18,602 nt of DNA from Coemansia sp. RSA 1804 (Eukaryota; Kickxellomycota; Kickxellomycetes; Kickxellales; Kickxellaceae): the NCBI GenBank assembly GCA_027578815.1, contig JANBTH010000384.1, positions 1 through 18,602 of the forward strand. Reading direction: 5' to 3'. The notes under the pieces are model-generated. The model had not been told where the DNA came from, made no database searches, and saw only the letters and a program-made list of their open reading frames with translations. Each line of letters begins with the position of its first letter. Within the stretch, counting starts at the first letter, position 1. The position numbers and the translations under genes were made by a program. This document shows, piece after piece, positions 1 through 8,805 of the stretch.

Positions 1-374
1 TTTTCGCCGACCTCGTTCTCCCACAGCTGGTGGATAATGGCTTGATATGTCTCTTCTCCTGGACTGCGCACCTGGATCGCCTGCCCTAGGTTGTACTCGA
101 CACCGTTTACTATGACGCTTTTGTACAATTTCTTGTTGGTCATTCCGCTATGCCGTGTGACGCGTCGCGATGAAGGTGTTGCTCCTGGTGTCTGGCTACT
201 TGCTGTGTCTCCATGGCAGCTATCTAATCGATCGCCCCATTCAATTACAACTTCTAAATCATCGTCGGATGCATACATGGGTTGCTGCTTTCGTTTGCCT
301 TTGGCGCTGTGTGCCTTTTTCACCGCCTTCTCTAGCCGATCGGCTATTCTGTTCTGCTGGAGTCCCGGAGGCAT
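1..374 (-). CDS. BAH-domain protein, N-terminal part (possibly Orc1)
   Basis: Partial gene: 124 codons are visible before the reading frame leaves the window at base 1. The ATG at 374-372 is the first in frame; an in-frame TAA lies upstream at 413-411. Residues 1-35 are basic (KKAHSAKGKRKQQ, a plausible nuclear localisation signal). An acidic stretch (SDDDLEVV) follows at about 36-43, then a Ser/Thr/Arg-rich linker. From about residue 85 the sequence KSVIVNGVEYNLGQAIQVRS, continuing into YQAIIHQLWENEVGE, fits the opening β-strands of a BAH (bromo-adjacent homology) domain: a GVEY-type strand, a 'G..V.V' strand and an 'I..LWE' strand. BAH domains read chromatin or bind partner proteins. An N-terminal BAH after a short basic leader occurs in Orc1, the largest origin recognition complex subunit, but other BAH proteins fit equally well and the diagnostic AAA+ domain would be outside the window. 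The BAH call is fairly good; the Orc1 identity is a guess. Confidence 0.6.
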   Translation of the reverse strand, partial: MPPGLQQNRIADRLEKAVKKAHSAKGKRKQQPMYASDDDLEVVIEWGDRLDSCHGDTASSQTPGATPSSRRVTRHSGMTNKKLYKSVIVNGVEYNLGQAIQVRSPGEETYQAIIHQLWENEVGE

Positions 375-635
375 CACTATTGAATGACACAAGACAAATG
401 CTAGCCCTTTTTACTGATACCGGTGCTGCTAGAGTAAAATATAAAATATAAGATATAAAAAGAAACGAATGCAAAAAATAACATCAACAAAAGGTTGAAG
501 AGAACAAAAATAATAAAAATAAACAAAAAAAGCCAAAGCAACACGAAAAGGAGGAAAAAGAGATGTCCCAGATCGAGCACACACAATCAAGACATTTTAA
601 TCTCCTTTGGCTAATCTGAAGTGCACTAATGTGAT
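375..635. promoter_or_regulatory. AT-rich spacer between two minus-strand genes, with TATA-like tract
   Basis: This 261-bp spacer separates the stop codon of the 1738-residue protein gene from the start of the BAH gene, so it should contain the first gene's 3' end and the second gene's promoter. Read on the minus strand it begins with mixed sequence, becomes strongly T-rich (about 480-560), then has a TATA-like tract at about 437-460 (TATATCTTATATTTTATATT), some 65-85 bases upstream of the BAH ATG. I found no canonical AATAAA on the minus strand here. A 61-codon minus-strand frame across the T-rich part is low-complexity Leu/Phe and was not called. Confidence 0.4.
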
Positions 636-3600
636 TCACCTTGCTGGCAAGCTCTGGATAAAGCCCCATGTAGTGTACTCGTCGGGTGCCTGGCTGTTTA
701 GTCGCTGTGCCAATGCATGGAAATTGATGCCCAACCACACCTGGCTGATCTTTAATCCGCTAACGATCGCTTCTCCGTCGGAAGACGCCTTCCACAACGC
801 ATTGAGCAGCTCGCGTGTAGCTGACAGCGTCGCAAACTGGCGCATCGAGTCGCCAATCGTCGTCATCAGTGTCGCCATAAATATACGCGAGTGGGACAGC
901 TGCACTGCGAGGTCCTGTATCAGTGCATCGCTGCCTTCCTGGGCAACAAGAATCCCCAGCAAGCAAACGCATCGATCGAGCGCATACGCCGCGGCTGACG
1001 CAATAGCCTCTGCCGGAATGTGCAGGCTGCCCGAAGTAGTTTGCAGAATCGTGTCCTGCGACATGTTTGTTTCGTTTGCTGCTGGACGCTGCTCCTTGGG
1101 AATAAGCCTAGGCTTCAACGCTATCAGGTTGCGCCTAACATCTGGCTCTTCGCTTGTCGACCACATGCACTGTCCAATCAGCTGGGCAACCTTTTTAGCA
1201 CCCAACGCGCTCCCAGAACCGCTGCCTGGTCCAAGTGCAATCTGTAGAACACGTCTGGCCAACGGGTATATCTCAGCACCAGGGCGAAAGGACGAATCGT
1301 TTTCTGTTGTCGCCGAATGAGGCGTTGGCGGTGCTGCCGCTTGTGTCAACTGCCTTGGGCGTAGAGAGTGTAGCGTATATACATCCAGCGGCCGCTTTGA
1401 AAACATCCTGCATAAGACTGCCTCCATAATGTCCTTGTCGTGAAGACAGTTTGCGGTTATGACGTTTTCAATTGACCTGCGCAACCCACGCATGCTCGAG
1501 TAAGTGTACACGTCAAGAAGCGCGTCGATTGTGTCGTCAAGATCACTTATGTTGTCGCCAGGCTTGTCATTGGCATTGGCATTGCTGCTGCTGCTGCTAA
1601 GATACAAAACCAGCAATTCGTCCATCCATTGCCAGCTAAACTCACTCTCGTCTTCATGGTTGTCCTCACGACTAGATCCATCAAACGGGCTGTCCAGCGT
1701 TTGTGGACTCTCTGTCTTTGCTCTACCAGCTATTGACTGCTCTTCGCCACCGTCATCCTCATCCTCGTCGGCTCCGCTGTAATCTACTGGCACAGAGTCG
1801 CCGTCTGCATGCATTGCAATAGCAATAAGCACACGCGCCAAAGGTGAAAGGTAAGAGACAAAGTTTCGTTTTGCTATTGCTGGGCGCATCGTGACCGGGC
1901 ACCCGTGGCTAAGTGGAACATTCTGAACCAAGGATGTAGCAATATCAAACCACGGAACAATTCGGTACAGACACGCTGGTGATGAAAGCACTGCGCCAAA
2001 TATATCTTTAGCAGCTGGGTTTTCAGCCATAGTATCAATGATCCGAGGCTGCACGTGCACTATGAACCAGTCTCTCTTGTCAGCAAAGGATACTTGCTCA
2101 ATGACCGATTCTGGTGTTAGAATGTTAAACAGAATTGAAAGTGGGTGCTTCTGAAGCACAGCAAACTGACCAAGCTTGATATCTCGGCCAGCTGCTGGAA
2201 GTGGCACAGAGAGCATCGCATCCACAATTGCTGCTTGAAGCGCCGATGTTGTCGGTCTGGTGAACATGTCGCCAATCACCTTTGTGACTGTCGGCGCCCA
2301 TTTGGCCCATCGCTCGGACCACTGCTCGCCGTTGTCTTCAAGCACATGTTGCATTATACTGGCCGCAGCCATATGCACAAATGGTCGCACTACTAGCCGC
2401 GAATCGGTGGTCCACAGGGACATCGTGGCTGCTACTTTTTTCGGCCAGTCAGGTTCGAGAGGCAGATCTTCGCTAAAGTTCGGTGCCTCCATTTTTAGCA
2501 AAAAGCCAAAGTACTTTTTCAGAACCTGCTGCGGTGCGATGTCCATATTATCTGTCAGCCACATGTGTATTGGCGTGTCCCTAAGACTGTTACCATAGCA
2601 TAGATCGGTGAGAAGCAGAAGGATCCGGTGGCAGGTTGTTGGGGATTGTACCGTTTCTTGGTGTTCGTCGTCAATGTCGTAACCCAGCGATCTTTTACTC
2701 ATTGGGCTGCTAGGGCCTAGACCGCTCCCTATTTCCGATTGTATAAGCCGATCCGATATCCTTGCTCTCTCTGTAGTGGAGGGGGCCTGCTGGTTCTGTA
2801 GGATTGCGCCATGTCTCAAATATGTGTGTTGCCGCACTTTCCCGCCAACAACAGCGTTGAACACAGGTTCGCCTTTTGGCTGAGCCAATCTTTTTGCGTT
2901 TTCCTCAGATAGTGCGTGCTTGTCGGATAAAGCTGCTTCAGGCGGGCCAACAGGCGTAAACATGTTGCGGATCGCATAAAACGGGCTGGCTCTACGCGTA
3001 TAGACAATCTGCTTTTTGAACATGTGGTCTGCAATAGATCCAATCACAAGCTCCACCCCCACTACCGGCTCTTCCTCCATGAACCGCACAATTACCTGTT
3101 CCAAATAGTGCTTTGAGTTTGAAGGATAGCACTCCGAGACCAGCTCTTGAATATGTTTGCGTGACTCGGAAAACGGAAGACTCGCTATATTGCGCCGCCA
3201 CTGAAGAACTGCTGCCTTGATGTTGCATGCGTTAGGGTTGTGCTGAGACTCGATGGGTGCTGGCTTTAGGGTAATGTAAGGTACCTTGAATGGGTTTCCG
3301 CAATCGGCACTCTGGCCTGACTTCTTTTGACCACTAGAGTCCCCAGTTAAAAGACGAGGCAACATGCTAAAAAGATTTGGAGCACTTTCTACATAGTGGC
3401 TAATAAAACGGGCAACCATGCGCATATCCTCCTCCGAAAACTCTAGCAACGCGCCTTGAATTCCCACACGACCAGCCCATTCACATTGTGTGGTCGTAGA
3501 CAGAAACTTTACAGCATCTGCAAAATGCGACTGTGCAAGCTGTTCTACTGGCTTGTTGTCAGCGTGCTTGGTCTCGTACATCTGTGGGGTGAAAAGCAGC

Positions 3601-5852
3601 CTATTCGCAGCCCATTCGCGAGCCCCATTTACAGTCAGAATTCTTTCTAAAGAATGCAATATACTGACGCCTTCCTGTTTGAGTGTCACGACATACTTGT
3701 CAGCTCCGCCCTTACCACCAGCTGAGGAAACACGGACAAGATTGCGAGCCGCGTCGATGCACTGGACCATGGTAACATATGCAAGCATTGTGCTCTCGGG
3801 GCAGCACAGTGCCAGCGTTAGTTGCCAGCAATTACTGTCCAATACCTTGGCACTCTCTGCACCCAATCTTCCAGAAATTTGCAGTCGCTTAATGCAAGAC
3901 CAAAGCATAGTCAATAAAGAAAGGAATTCGTGGGCTGGCTTATTCTCAGTGCGCACAGTAAAGCAGGCCGACGAGAGCTTGAGCCACTGATTGAATGAAA
4001 CCAAACTAACCGCATTTACCACATTATCGGCTAGCCCATTCGTTAGATAAAACATCAGTGATCTATCCAACGAGGCCGCTACTTGGGTATATAGAACATG
4101 CGGAGACATGAACGAGCAGGCAAGCTCAACAAAATCGCATATCCACTGTGTGCTTATGTCAATTACTTTGGATAAGTCGAGGGTTGTAACAGGCGACCTT
4201 AGGTCGTTGGCAAGAATGTCGACAATACAGTCAGTGTTGGAATGACGAATAAACTGATACGTCATGAGTCTTTGGCTGATTGACCCAAGGATAACGCTTT
4301 CCCCAGTAGACGATGGACCATTTGTAGCAGAAACCGTGGTACAGAGAGAAAAGGTATCGAAGTATACGGCAAGATTGCGAAGAGATCTAGTGAGCTTGGC
4401 ACAAAGTTGCTTTGTTGTACCAGATATTTTTATCGGTGTCAGCGACATTACAATATCACCCCATTGTCTATCAATATTGAATAGTGTTGTTGATATGCGC
4501 AACAAAAGAAGCTCGGCGTACGCTGGAATCAAGCCTGTGTTCTGAGGATAGCATCCATAAAGAGGCAAATAACACGTCTGCAGAGACATGGTCTTCATAT
4601 CGCCTAGGCATTCAAGCATCTTGCGCATGTCCATTGCTTGCGTCAGGGCTAGCTCCTCAAATCCCAGAATAGGCGCCAGGCCATAGCACGTGTGAGTCAG
4701 GCTAAGGTTAAGGCACTCGACTGTTCCAGGGATCGTGTCGATTGGATCGAGATTCTTCATGTATTCTTCAAACATTTGCAAAAGATGATGGTGCTCACTC
4801 ATCATTCCGTAGACTGCAGACGCGTCCCTAGCAATGATGCTGCCAAGTATCGATTGCTCAAACTGCTCCAGACGTCCCTCCTCAGCAGAAGTAAGTTCAA
4901 TGCTTGATGACCAGGATACGCTGCCGTCACTGTCGCTACCACTGTTGCCGCCGCTACTATTTTGTCTTGCGTTATTGCTATACAATACTGGCAGAGTAGG
5001 GAAATGATGAAATACAATTCTGCGCATGAGAAAATTCCTTAACACCTCGACAGCTACCACAGAGTGTAGAGTGGGAATTCCCCACCGAAACTGTTTTGTA
5101 ACAGGGTCCTCGATAACCGTGGGCATCCGACGACAGAGCGCCTGTCCGTGGGTTTCAATCATCTGCATTACAATCTGCAGCCAAACTGAATAGTTTGCAA
5201 CAAGCCGGGGTACAAACGGATGCATTCTGTCTTCCTGGTCGTCGCTCAGTTGGCCGTTGCCAGCCAATGTCTTTGTTGTGAATGGCAGAACATGGAACAT
5301 TGTAAACACCATCCGAGCAACGGCCTCCCAATGCCGAAGAGCCAGCGTCCCCGATCCAAGGACATGTGCGCAATATATACGCACTCTGCCATAGTCCGGG
5401 CCAAGCTGACCATTGTCTGACTTTGTCAACTCTTCCAGCTTCTCGAGCGCATCTGCACGTCGGCACGCTTGCATAACGGTTGCCTCTACACTGAAACCAA
5501 TGTTTCGAACCCACGATCCATCCAGGTCGGCAAGCTGCTGAACGGACATTTGCAAAAGTTGATTCCGAAGCTTGTCAAAGTATTCGGCAGCAAAAAAAGG
5601 ATCCGCTTCGTGACTTGTAGTCGGATCGGCCATCACCGCATCCGGGGAAGGCTCGGGAATAGGCATGCTGATAACTATCTTTACAAGCTCCAAGTGTGTA
5701 CGGGTCGGCCAGCTCAGCGTCGATATGGCTAGCGCATTGAAAAGGAATTCACGCTGCGTTGATTGTATAACGCGTACTAGGTCGTCGCGTGGTAGATTGG
5801 GGCTATCAAGAATGGTCTGAAGCCCCGTTATGAATTCGCCGACCTTGTCCAT
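636..5852 (-). CDS. Large uncharacterised protein, 1738 aa, probably helical scaffold
   Basis: A single uninterrupted 5217-bp reading frame runs from ATG at 5852 to a stop at 636-638. The start is the first ATG after an in-frame TAA upstream, and the next Met is residue 63. The protein is rich in Leu, Ala and amphipathic helical stretches with no signal peptide or evident membrane segment, which resembles an α-solenoid/HEAT-like scaffold. Low-complexity inserts interrupt it: a Gly/Ser/Asn/Asp segment near residues 293-312, a Ser/Lys-rich patch before SKRSLGYDIDDE near residue 1050, an acidic run (DEDEDD) near 1357-1370, and Ser5-(Asn-Ala)n near 1418-1428. I see no catalytic motif. Size, composition and soluble helical character would fit a nuclear multi-subunit scaffold such as a Mediator tail or Integrator subunit, or a nucleoporin/ribosome-biogenesis scaffold, but I recognise no diagnostic motif and assign no function. 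It is divergent to gatA and in tandem with the BAH gene. Existence as a gene is near certain from length. Confidence 0.9.
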   Translation of the reverse strand: MDKVGEFITGLQTILDSPNLPRDDLVRVIQSTQREFLFNALAISTLSWPTRTHLELVKIVISMPIPEPSPDAVMADPTTSHEADPFFAAEYFDKLRNQLLQMSVQQLADLDGSWVRNIGFSVEATVMQACRRADALEKLEELTKSDNGQLGPDYGRVRIYCAHVLGSGTLALRHWEAVARMVFTMFHVLPFTTKTLAGNGQLSDDQEDRMHPFVPRLVANYSVWLQIVMQMIETHGQALCRRMPTVIEDPVTKQFRWGIPTLHSVVAVEVLRNFLMRRIVFHHFPTLPVLYSNNARQNSSGGNSGSDSDGSVSWSSSIELTSAEEGRLEQFEQSILGSIIARDASAVYGMMSEHHHLLQMFEEYMKNLDPIDTIPGTVECLNLSLTHTCYGLAPILGFEELALTQAMDMRKMLECLGDMKTMSLQTCYLPLYGCYPQNTGLIPAYAELLLLRISTTLFNIDRQWGDIVMSLTPIKISGTTKQLCAKLTRSLRNLAVYFDTFSLCTTVSATNGPSSTGESVILGSISQRLMTYQFIRHSNTDCIVDILANDLRSPVTTLDLSKVIDISTQWICDFVELACSFMSPHVLYTQVAASLDRSLMFYLTNGLADNVVNAVSLVSFNQWLKLSSACFTVRTENKPAHEFLSLLTMLWSCIKRLQISGRLGAESAKVLDSNCWQLTLALCCPESTMLAYVTMVQCIDAARNLVRVSSAGGKGGADKYVVTLKQEGVSILHSLERILTVNGAREWAANRLLFTPQMYETKHADNKPVEQLAQSHFADAVKFLSTTTQCEWAGRVGIQGALLEFSEEDMRMVARFISHYVESAPNLFSMLPRLLTGDSSGQKKSGQSADCGNPFKVPYITLKPAPIESQHNPNACNIKAAVLQWRRNIASLPFSESRKHIQELVSECYPSNSKHYLEQVIVRFMEEEPVVGVELVIGSIADHMFKKQIVYTRRASPFYAIRNMFTPVGPPEAALSDKHALSEENAKRLAQPKGEPVFNAVVGGKVRQHTYLRHGAILQNQQAPSTTERARISDRLIQSEIGSGLGPSSPMSKRSLGYDIDDEHQETVQSPTTCHRILLLLTDLCYGNSLRDTPIHMWLTDNMDIAPQQVLKKYFGFLLKMEAPNFSEDLPLEPDWPKKVAATMSLWTTDSRLVVRPFVHMAAASIMQHVLEDNGEQWSERWAKWAPTVTKVIGDMFTRPTTSALQAAIVDAMLSVPLPAAGRDIKLGQFAVLQKHPLSILFNILTPESVIEQVSFADKRDWFIVHVQPRIIDTMAENPAAKDIFGAVLSSPACLYRIVPWFDIATSLVQNVPLSHGCPVTMRPAIAKRNFVSYLSPLARVLIAIAMHADGDSVPVDYSGADEDEDDGGEEQSIAGRAKTESPQTLDSPFDGSSREDNHEDESEFSWQWMDELLVLYLSSSSSNANANDKPGDNISDLDDTIDALLDVYTYSSMRGLRRSIENVITANCLHDKDIMEAVLCRMFSKRPLDVYTLHSLRPRQLTQAAAPPTPHSATTENDSSFRPGAEIYPLARRVLQIALGPGSGSGSALGAKKVAQLIGQCMWSTSEEPDVRRNLIALKPRLIPKEQRPAANETNMSQDTILQTTSGSLHIPAEAIASAAAYALDRCVCLLGILVAQEGSDALIQDLAVQLSHSRIFMATLMTTIGDSMRQFATLSATRELLNALWKASSDGEAIVSGLKISQVWLGINFHALAQRLNSQAPDEYTTWGFIQSLPAR
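1573..1599 (-). repeat. Short tandem repeat inside the large gene
   Basis: On the plus strand, two to three copies of a CATTGG unit run directly into five CTG units ending at about 1598. On the coding (minus) strand these are AGC serine codons followed by alternating Asn-Ala codons, giving a small Ser5-(Asn-Ala) linker near residues 1418-1428. It keeps frame, as expected for a tolerated coding microsatellite in a disordered loop. Confidence 0.7.
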
Positions 5853-6301
5853 TAGTAAAATGCCCGAGCCGCTCCGCCTTTTATAGCACGTTTACAAACA
5901 GACTGGTTTTGAAGAATTCAACGCAGAATAACAGCAAAGAAAAGCTAGAGTTTTGTTGGGTTTGCTAATAAATAAAGAAAATAGAATAATGGTTCCAAAA
6001 ATCGAGAAAATAACTAAAGAGGTGTTGGAGTTTGAAGATAAACAAACACAAAGACTTCAAGGAAAATCAGTCAACAAATGATGAAAGGAGACAATGCGTG
6101 TTCAAGACCAGATCACATTTGCGCTGTTACCAAAGTTAGCGAATCAACAAGAATCACCAATCACCATACCCATATCCATGATCTGGCTCACACGATCTTC
6201 AGATCAACTAGATCTCAATCCAAAGTTCTTTAACCAGCGTGTTACCAATAATTTTAAATTCAGTCTTCTTTCTGTTCTTTTATCTTTTCATTTGTCAAAT
6301 C
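5853..6301. promoter_or_regulatory. Divergent promoter region between the large gene and gatA
   Basis: This 449-bp AT-rich region separates two genes that point away from each other, so it must hold both promoters. A good TATA match, CTATAAAAGG on the minus strand at 5877-5886, lies only about 25 bases upstream of the large gene's ATG; if functional, the 5' leader would be extremely short. On the plus strand no clear TATA stands out. ATGs at 6079, 6082, 6094 and 6178 precede the gatA start out of its frame, and the one at 6094 opens a 96-codon frame overlapping gatA, so gatA transcripts probably start downstream of it. A pyrimidine-rich stretch (about 6258-6298) immediately precedes the gatA ATG and may mark the start-site region. 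Confidence 0.5.
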
Positions 6302-7891
6302 ATGGTATTCACTCCTTCGCGCATACTTTTCCGGGAAGCCTCGGATCTAAGAGCAGCAGCAACTACTATAAAAGCGACGCTTGAGACGATAGCACAGCGT
6401 AACCCACTGCTAAACGCCTTTGCTAGCTACATAACCCCAGAAGAGACAGATACACAAGATCGCCCCCACCTATACAATGGACCACTAAAGGGTTGGTCCG
6501 TTGCTGTTAAAGCCAATATTGCAACAGCATCACAGCCAACATCATGTGCATCTAACACGTTAAGCGATTATGTTTCGCCCTACCAGGCCACAGCAGTCGA
6601 TTCACTTGTGCGAGCAGGTGCCACCGTCATTGGGAAAACCAATATGGATGAGTTTGGAATGGGATCAAAAAATGAGCACAGTATATATGGACCAGCACAT
6701 AATTCAAGCAAACCAGTCCTTGGAGAGGATGATAATGCGAAGGATGAGCAGAATCGCTATCGTTCGCCTGGCGGAAGTAGTGGTGGAAGTGCTGCTGCGG
6801 TCGCATCGGGGATGTGCAGAGTGGCTCTGGGGTCTGATACCGGTGGTTCTGTCCGCTTACCAGCAGCCTGGTGCGGTGTTGTGGGATTCAAGCCAACATA
6901 TGGGCGTGTGTCGCGTCACGGACTGGTTTCATACGGGAGCTCTTTGGATACGATTGGTGTTTTAGCAAAGAGCGTTGGAGATGTGTTTACTACATTTAGT
7001 ACAATGTCTGTTCCTGATCCACGGGACATGACGTGTATGTCTATGTTGTTGCGGAAACAGATTGACAGACTTATCAAATTGCGAGAATGGACAAGGCAGG
7101 TAGGCCAGAAGGGTTATTGCTCACAGATGCTAGAGCCATTGCAAAAGCCACTCACTGGAGTTCGTGTTGGTATTCCAAAAGAGTTTTGGGTTGATGAGTT
7201 GTCGCATTCTGCACTTGAATCCTGGAAAGCTGGTGCACAGCGGCTGGCCGATCTTGGCTGCGAAGTAGTGCAGGTATCGCTGCCTCACATTCCAAGCTCG
7301 TTGCCCGCATACTATACACTTGCGTTTGCAGAGGCATCATCTAATTTGGCAAGATACGATGGTATTCGCTACGGCACACGCTCATCTCAGCGTCCAGAGA
7401 CGACAGGCAGCAACAATGCATCGTACAAGTATACGTGCACTCGAAGCGAGGGATTCGGTGTCGAAGTTCAGCGCAGGATTTTGTTGGGCACATACGTAAT
7501 GACAGCGTCTGCCAGCGAGAAATATCATGTTCTGGCGCAGAAAATAAGGCGGCTTGTTCAAAAGGATTTTGATTCTGTGTTCTCTTTGCCAAACGCACTG
7601 GCGCTGCATAGCACAAAGGTGTCTGATGCGATGCTGGTTAATCGGCCAGCGGGAGTTGATGCATTGCTATTTCCAACCACAACGGACTCGGCGCCATTTT
7701 TGGATGCAAAGGATCCGAACCCCATTACAGGATACGTGAATGACGTAATGACTGTTTCCGCCAACTTGGCTGGAATTCCAGCGATATCAGTTCCATTTGG
7801 TTCTGACTCTGCTGGCATGCCTATTGGACTTCAGCTTGCCGCACAATATGGCGATGACAATTTGCTTTTGGCGATTGCAAGCTACCTTTAA
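6302..7891 (+). CDS. GatA: Glutamyl-tRNA(Gln) amidotransferase subunit A (mitochondrial)
   Basis: Amidase-signature enzyme, 529 residues. GatA releases ammonia from glutamine and, with GatB and (in fungi) GatF, converts Glu-tRNA(Gln) to Gln-tRNA(Gln) in mitochondria. The amidase signature is intact: the loop GWSVAVKAN carries catalytic Lys70, SPGGSSGGSAAAVASG carries the cis-Ser at 159, and SDTGGSVRLPAAWCGVVGFK carries nucleophile Ser183. The 24-residue Ser-Ser spacing is that of the family. YGRVSRHGLVSYGSSLDTIG and the late VSANLAGIPAISVPFG / GMPIGLQL blocks are typical of GatA rather than a generic amidase. The frame stays open upstream to 6239, but that codon is GTG in T-rich DNA, so the first in-frame ATG, 6302, is chosen. 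The GatA core begins almost at residue 1, so little separate targeting presequence is visible. The C-terminus stops soon after GLQLAAQYGDDNLLLAIASYL, somewhat shorter than bacterial GatA. Fungal orthologues are also called HER2. Confidence 0.93.
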   Translation: MVFTPSRILFREASDLRAAATTIKATLETIAQRNPLLNAFASYITPEETDTQDRPHLYNGPLKGWSVAVKANIATASQPTSCASNTLSDYVSPYQATAVDSLVRAGATVIGKTNMDEFGMGSKNEHSIYGPAHNSSKPVLGEDDNAKDEQNRYRSPGGSSGGSAAAVASGMCRVALGSDTGGSVRLPAAWCGVVGFKPTYGRVSRHGLVSYGSSLDTIGVLAKSVGDVFTTFSTMSVPDPRDMTCMSMLLRKQIDRLIKLREWTRQVGQKGYCSQMLEPLQKPLTGVRVGIPKEFWVDELSHSALESWKAGAQRLADLGCEVVQVSLPHIPSSLPAYYTLAFAEASSNLARYDGIRYGTRSSQRPETTGSNNASYKYTCTRSEGFGVEVQRRILLGTYVMTASASEKYHVLAQKIRRLVQKDFDSVFSLPNALALHSTKVSDAMLVNRPAGVDALLFPTTTDSAPFLDAKDPNPITGYVNDVMTVSANLAGIPAISVPFGSDSAGMPIGLQLAAQYGDDNLLLAIASYL

Positions 7892-7950
7892 TCTTAAAAC
7901 ATGTTGATAATTACTGTGGTTGGACTTTGGAGTTCTCTTAATTTCAAGAA

Positions 7951-8348
7951 TTACGGAATAATTACGAGAGCTGATGCGAAAAAGAACAAATTAAACCTGA
8001 CAGCGTGTATGTAGACATTCATAATCTGGGCTAAGAAAATGATTGTGAACCAGTACTTCTTAAACACGCCGTTTCTGAGCCAAAACCAAAAAAGCAACAA
8101 TATAACGACTGTGGGCCACTTTCGCTCAGAATACAATGTTATGGATGGATAAAATATGAGAGATATCCGGCTTACAAACCCCAATATATGCGGTAGATCA
8201 CTATCGGCAATTCTGTTGCCTCGTTTCTACGCAATGCATTTTCTAACAGAATCAAAGTCTTGTTTTTGTGATCAGCGATATGGAATTGAACAAAATGTTT
8301 TCCTAGCATGACGAAGGCAAGCGTCTTCAATCTGGAAGATCTGTGCAT
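7951..8348 (-). CDS. Possible small two-exon membrane protein gene (doubtful)
   Basis: Tentative model only. From ATG 8348 (an in-frame TGA is immediately upstream) 57 codons plus two bases run to 8176. A good donor (GTAAGC) begins at 8175, and after a 101-bp intron ending in a T-rich tract plus CTCAG (8075), exon 2 at 8074-7951 joins in frame to give about 98 residues. The N-terminal half is basic and amphipathic (RLKTLAFVMLGKHFVQFHIA); the second half is hydrophobic (YWFTIIFLAQIMNVYIHA, then FFFASALVIIP), resembling one or two membrane segments. The intron length is close to that of the FAS intron downstream. Against it: AT-rich strands produce such hydrophobic frames by chance, I recognise no family, and exon 2's frame is open as a longer unspliced stretch that lacks an ATG. 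A further open stretch (8458-8327, 43 codons) in the preceding frame could mean decay of an older gene instead. Confidence 0.17.
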
Positions 8349-8541
8349 TCAAGCACAATGTGTATGTTGTCATTCCTTGAAATAAAGAGTGTGTGGAGAA
8401 ATCGTGAATAATAGAACAAGAAAGGGTTTTTGCAAAAGATAAAACATTTCAATTCCATATATGTCAAAAGGATGTCTTGTTTTAGTATTCTGAACAAAAA
8501 TCAAGTCTGAACATGTGGCGCAATATATAAATATAATGTTT

Positions 8542-8560
8542 TATACATTTTAGCAAAATA
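8542..8560 (+). repeat. Direct repeat copy 1
   Basis: TATACATTTTAGCAAAATA, matching copy 2 at 8806-8824 in 18 of 19 positions (A versus T at position 6). The copies are 264 bp apart in the FAS upstream spacer, and each is followed within about 20 bases by a GATTGTTG word. Confidence 0.6.
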
Positions 8561-8805
8561 GATTGTTGCTGCCTTCAAAAGTGCAGCTGCAGCTTAATCA
8601 CATATCTCCTTGCGGACAACAGATGTCTATGTATTTGGTTTGTTGTAAATAAACCTGCAAGACCATTGTTGATTTCCAATAAGAGTATCAAAGTTGTTTA
8701 TTTGGTGTTCGCAGCATGAACACTATTACATCCCATGTTATGAAAAATGGCAAATATATTTTTGCTGACTCTTGGACAACCGCGCAAACCTTAAAGACAA
8801 CCGCA

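Noticed and set aside
401..586. 61-codon Leu/Phe-rich minus-strand frame
   Set aside because: It is a translation of a T-rich spacer, low complexity, with no sign of a real protein.
607..1320. 237-codon plus-strand open frame
   Set aside because: It lies wholly antisense to the 1738-residue gene, begins at a TTG codon and has no recognisable domain; it is a shadow of the coding strand.
6239..6301. N-terminal extension of GatA (21 hydrophobic residues)
   Set aside because: The first codon is GTG and the stretch is a pyrimidine-rich leader; the first in-frame ATG at 6302 also matches where GatA proteins usually begin.
8511..8520. CATGTG core as an inositol/choline-type FAS control element
   Set aside because: Only the six-base core fits; the flanks do not match the yeast consensus, and such a core occurs often by chance.
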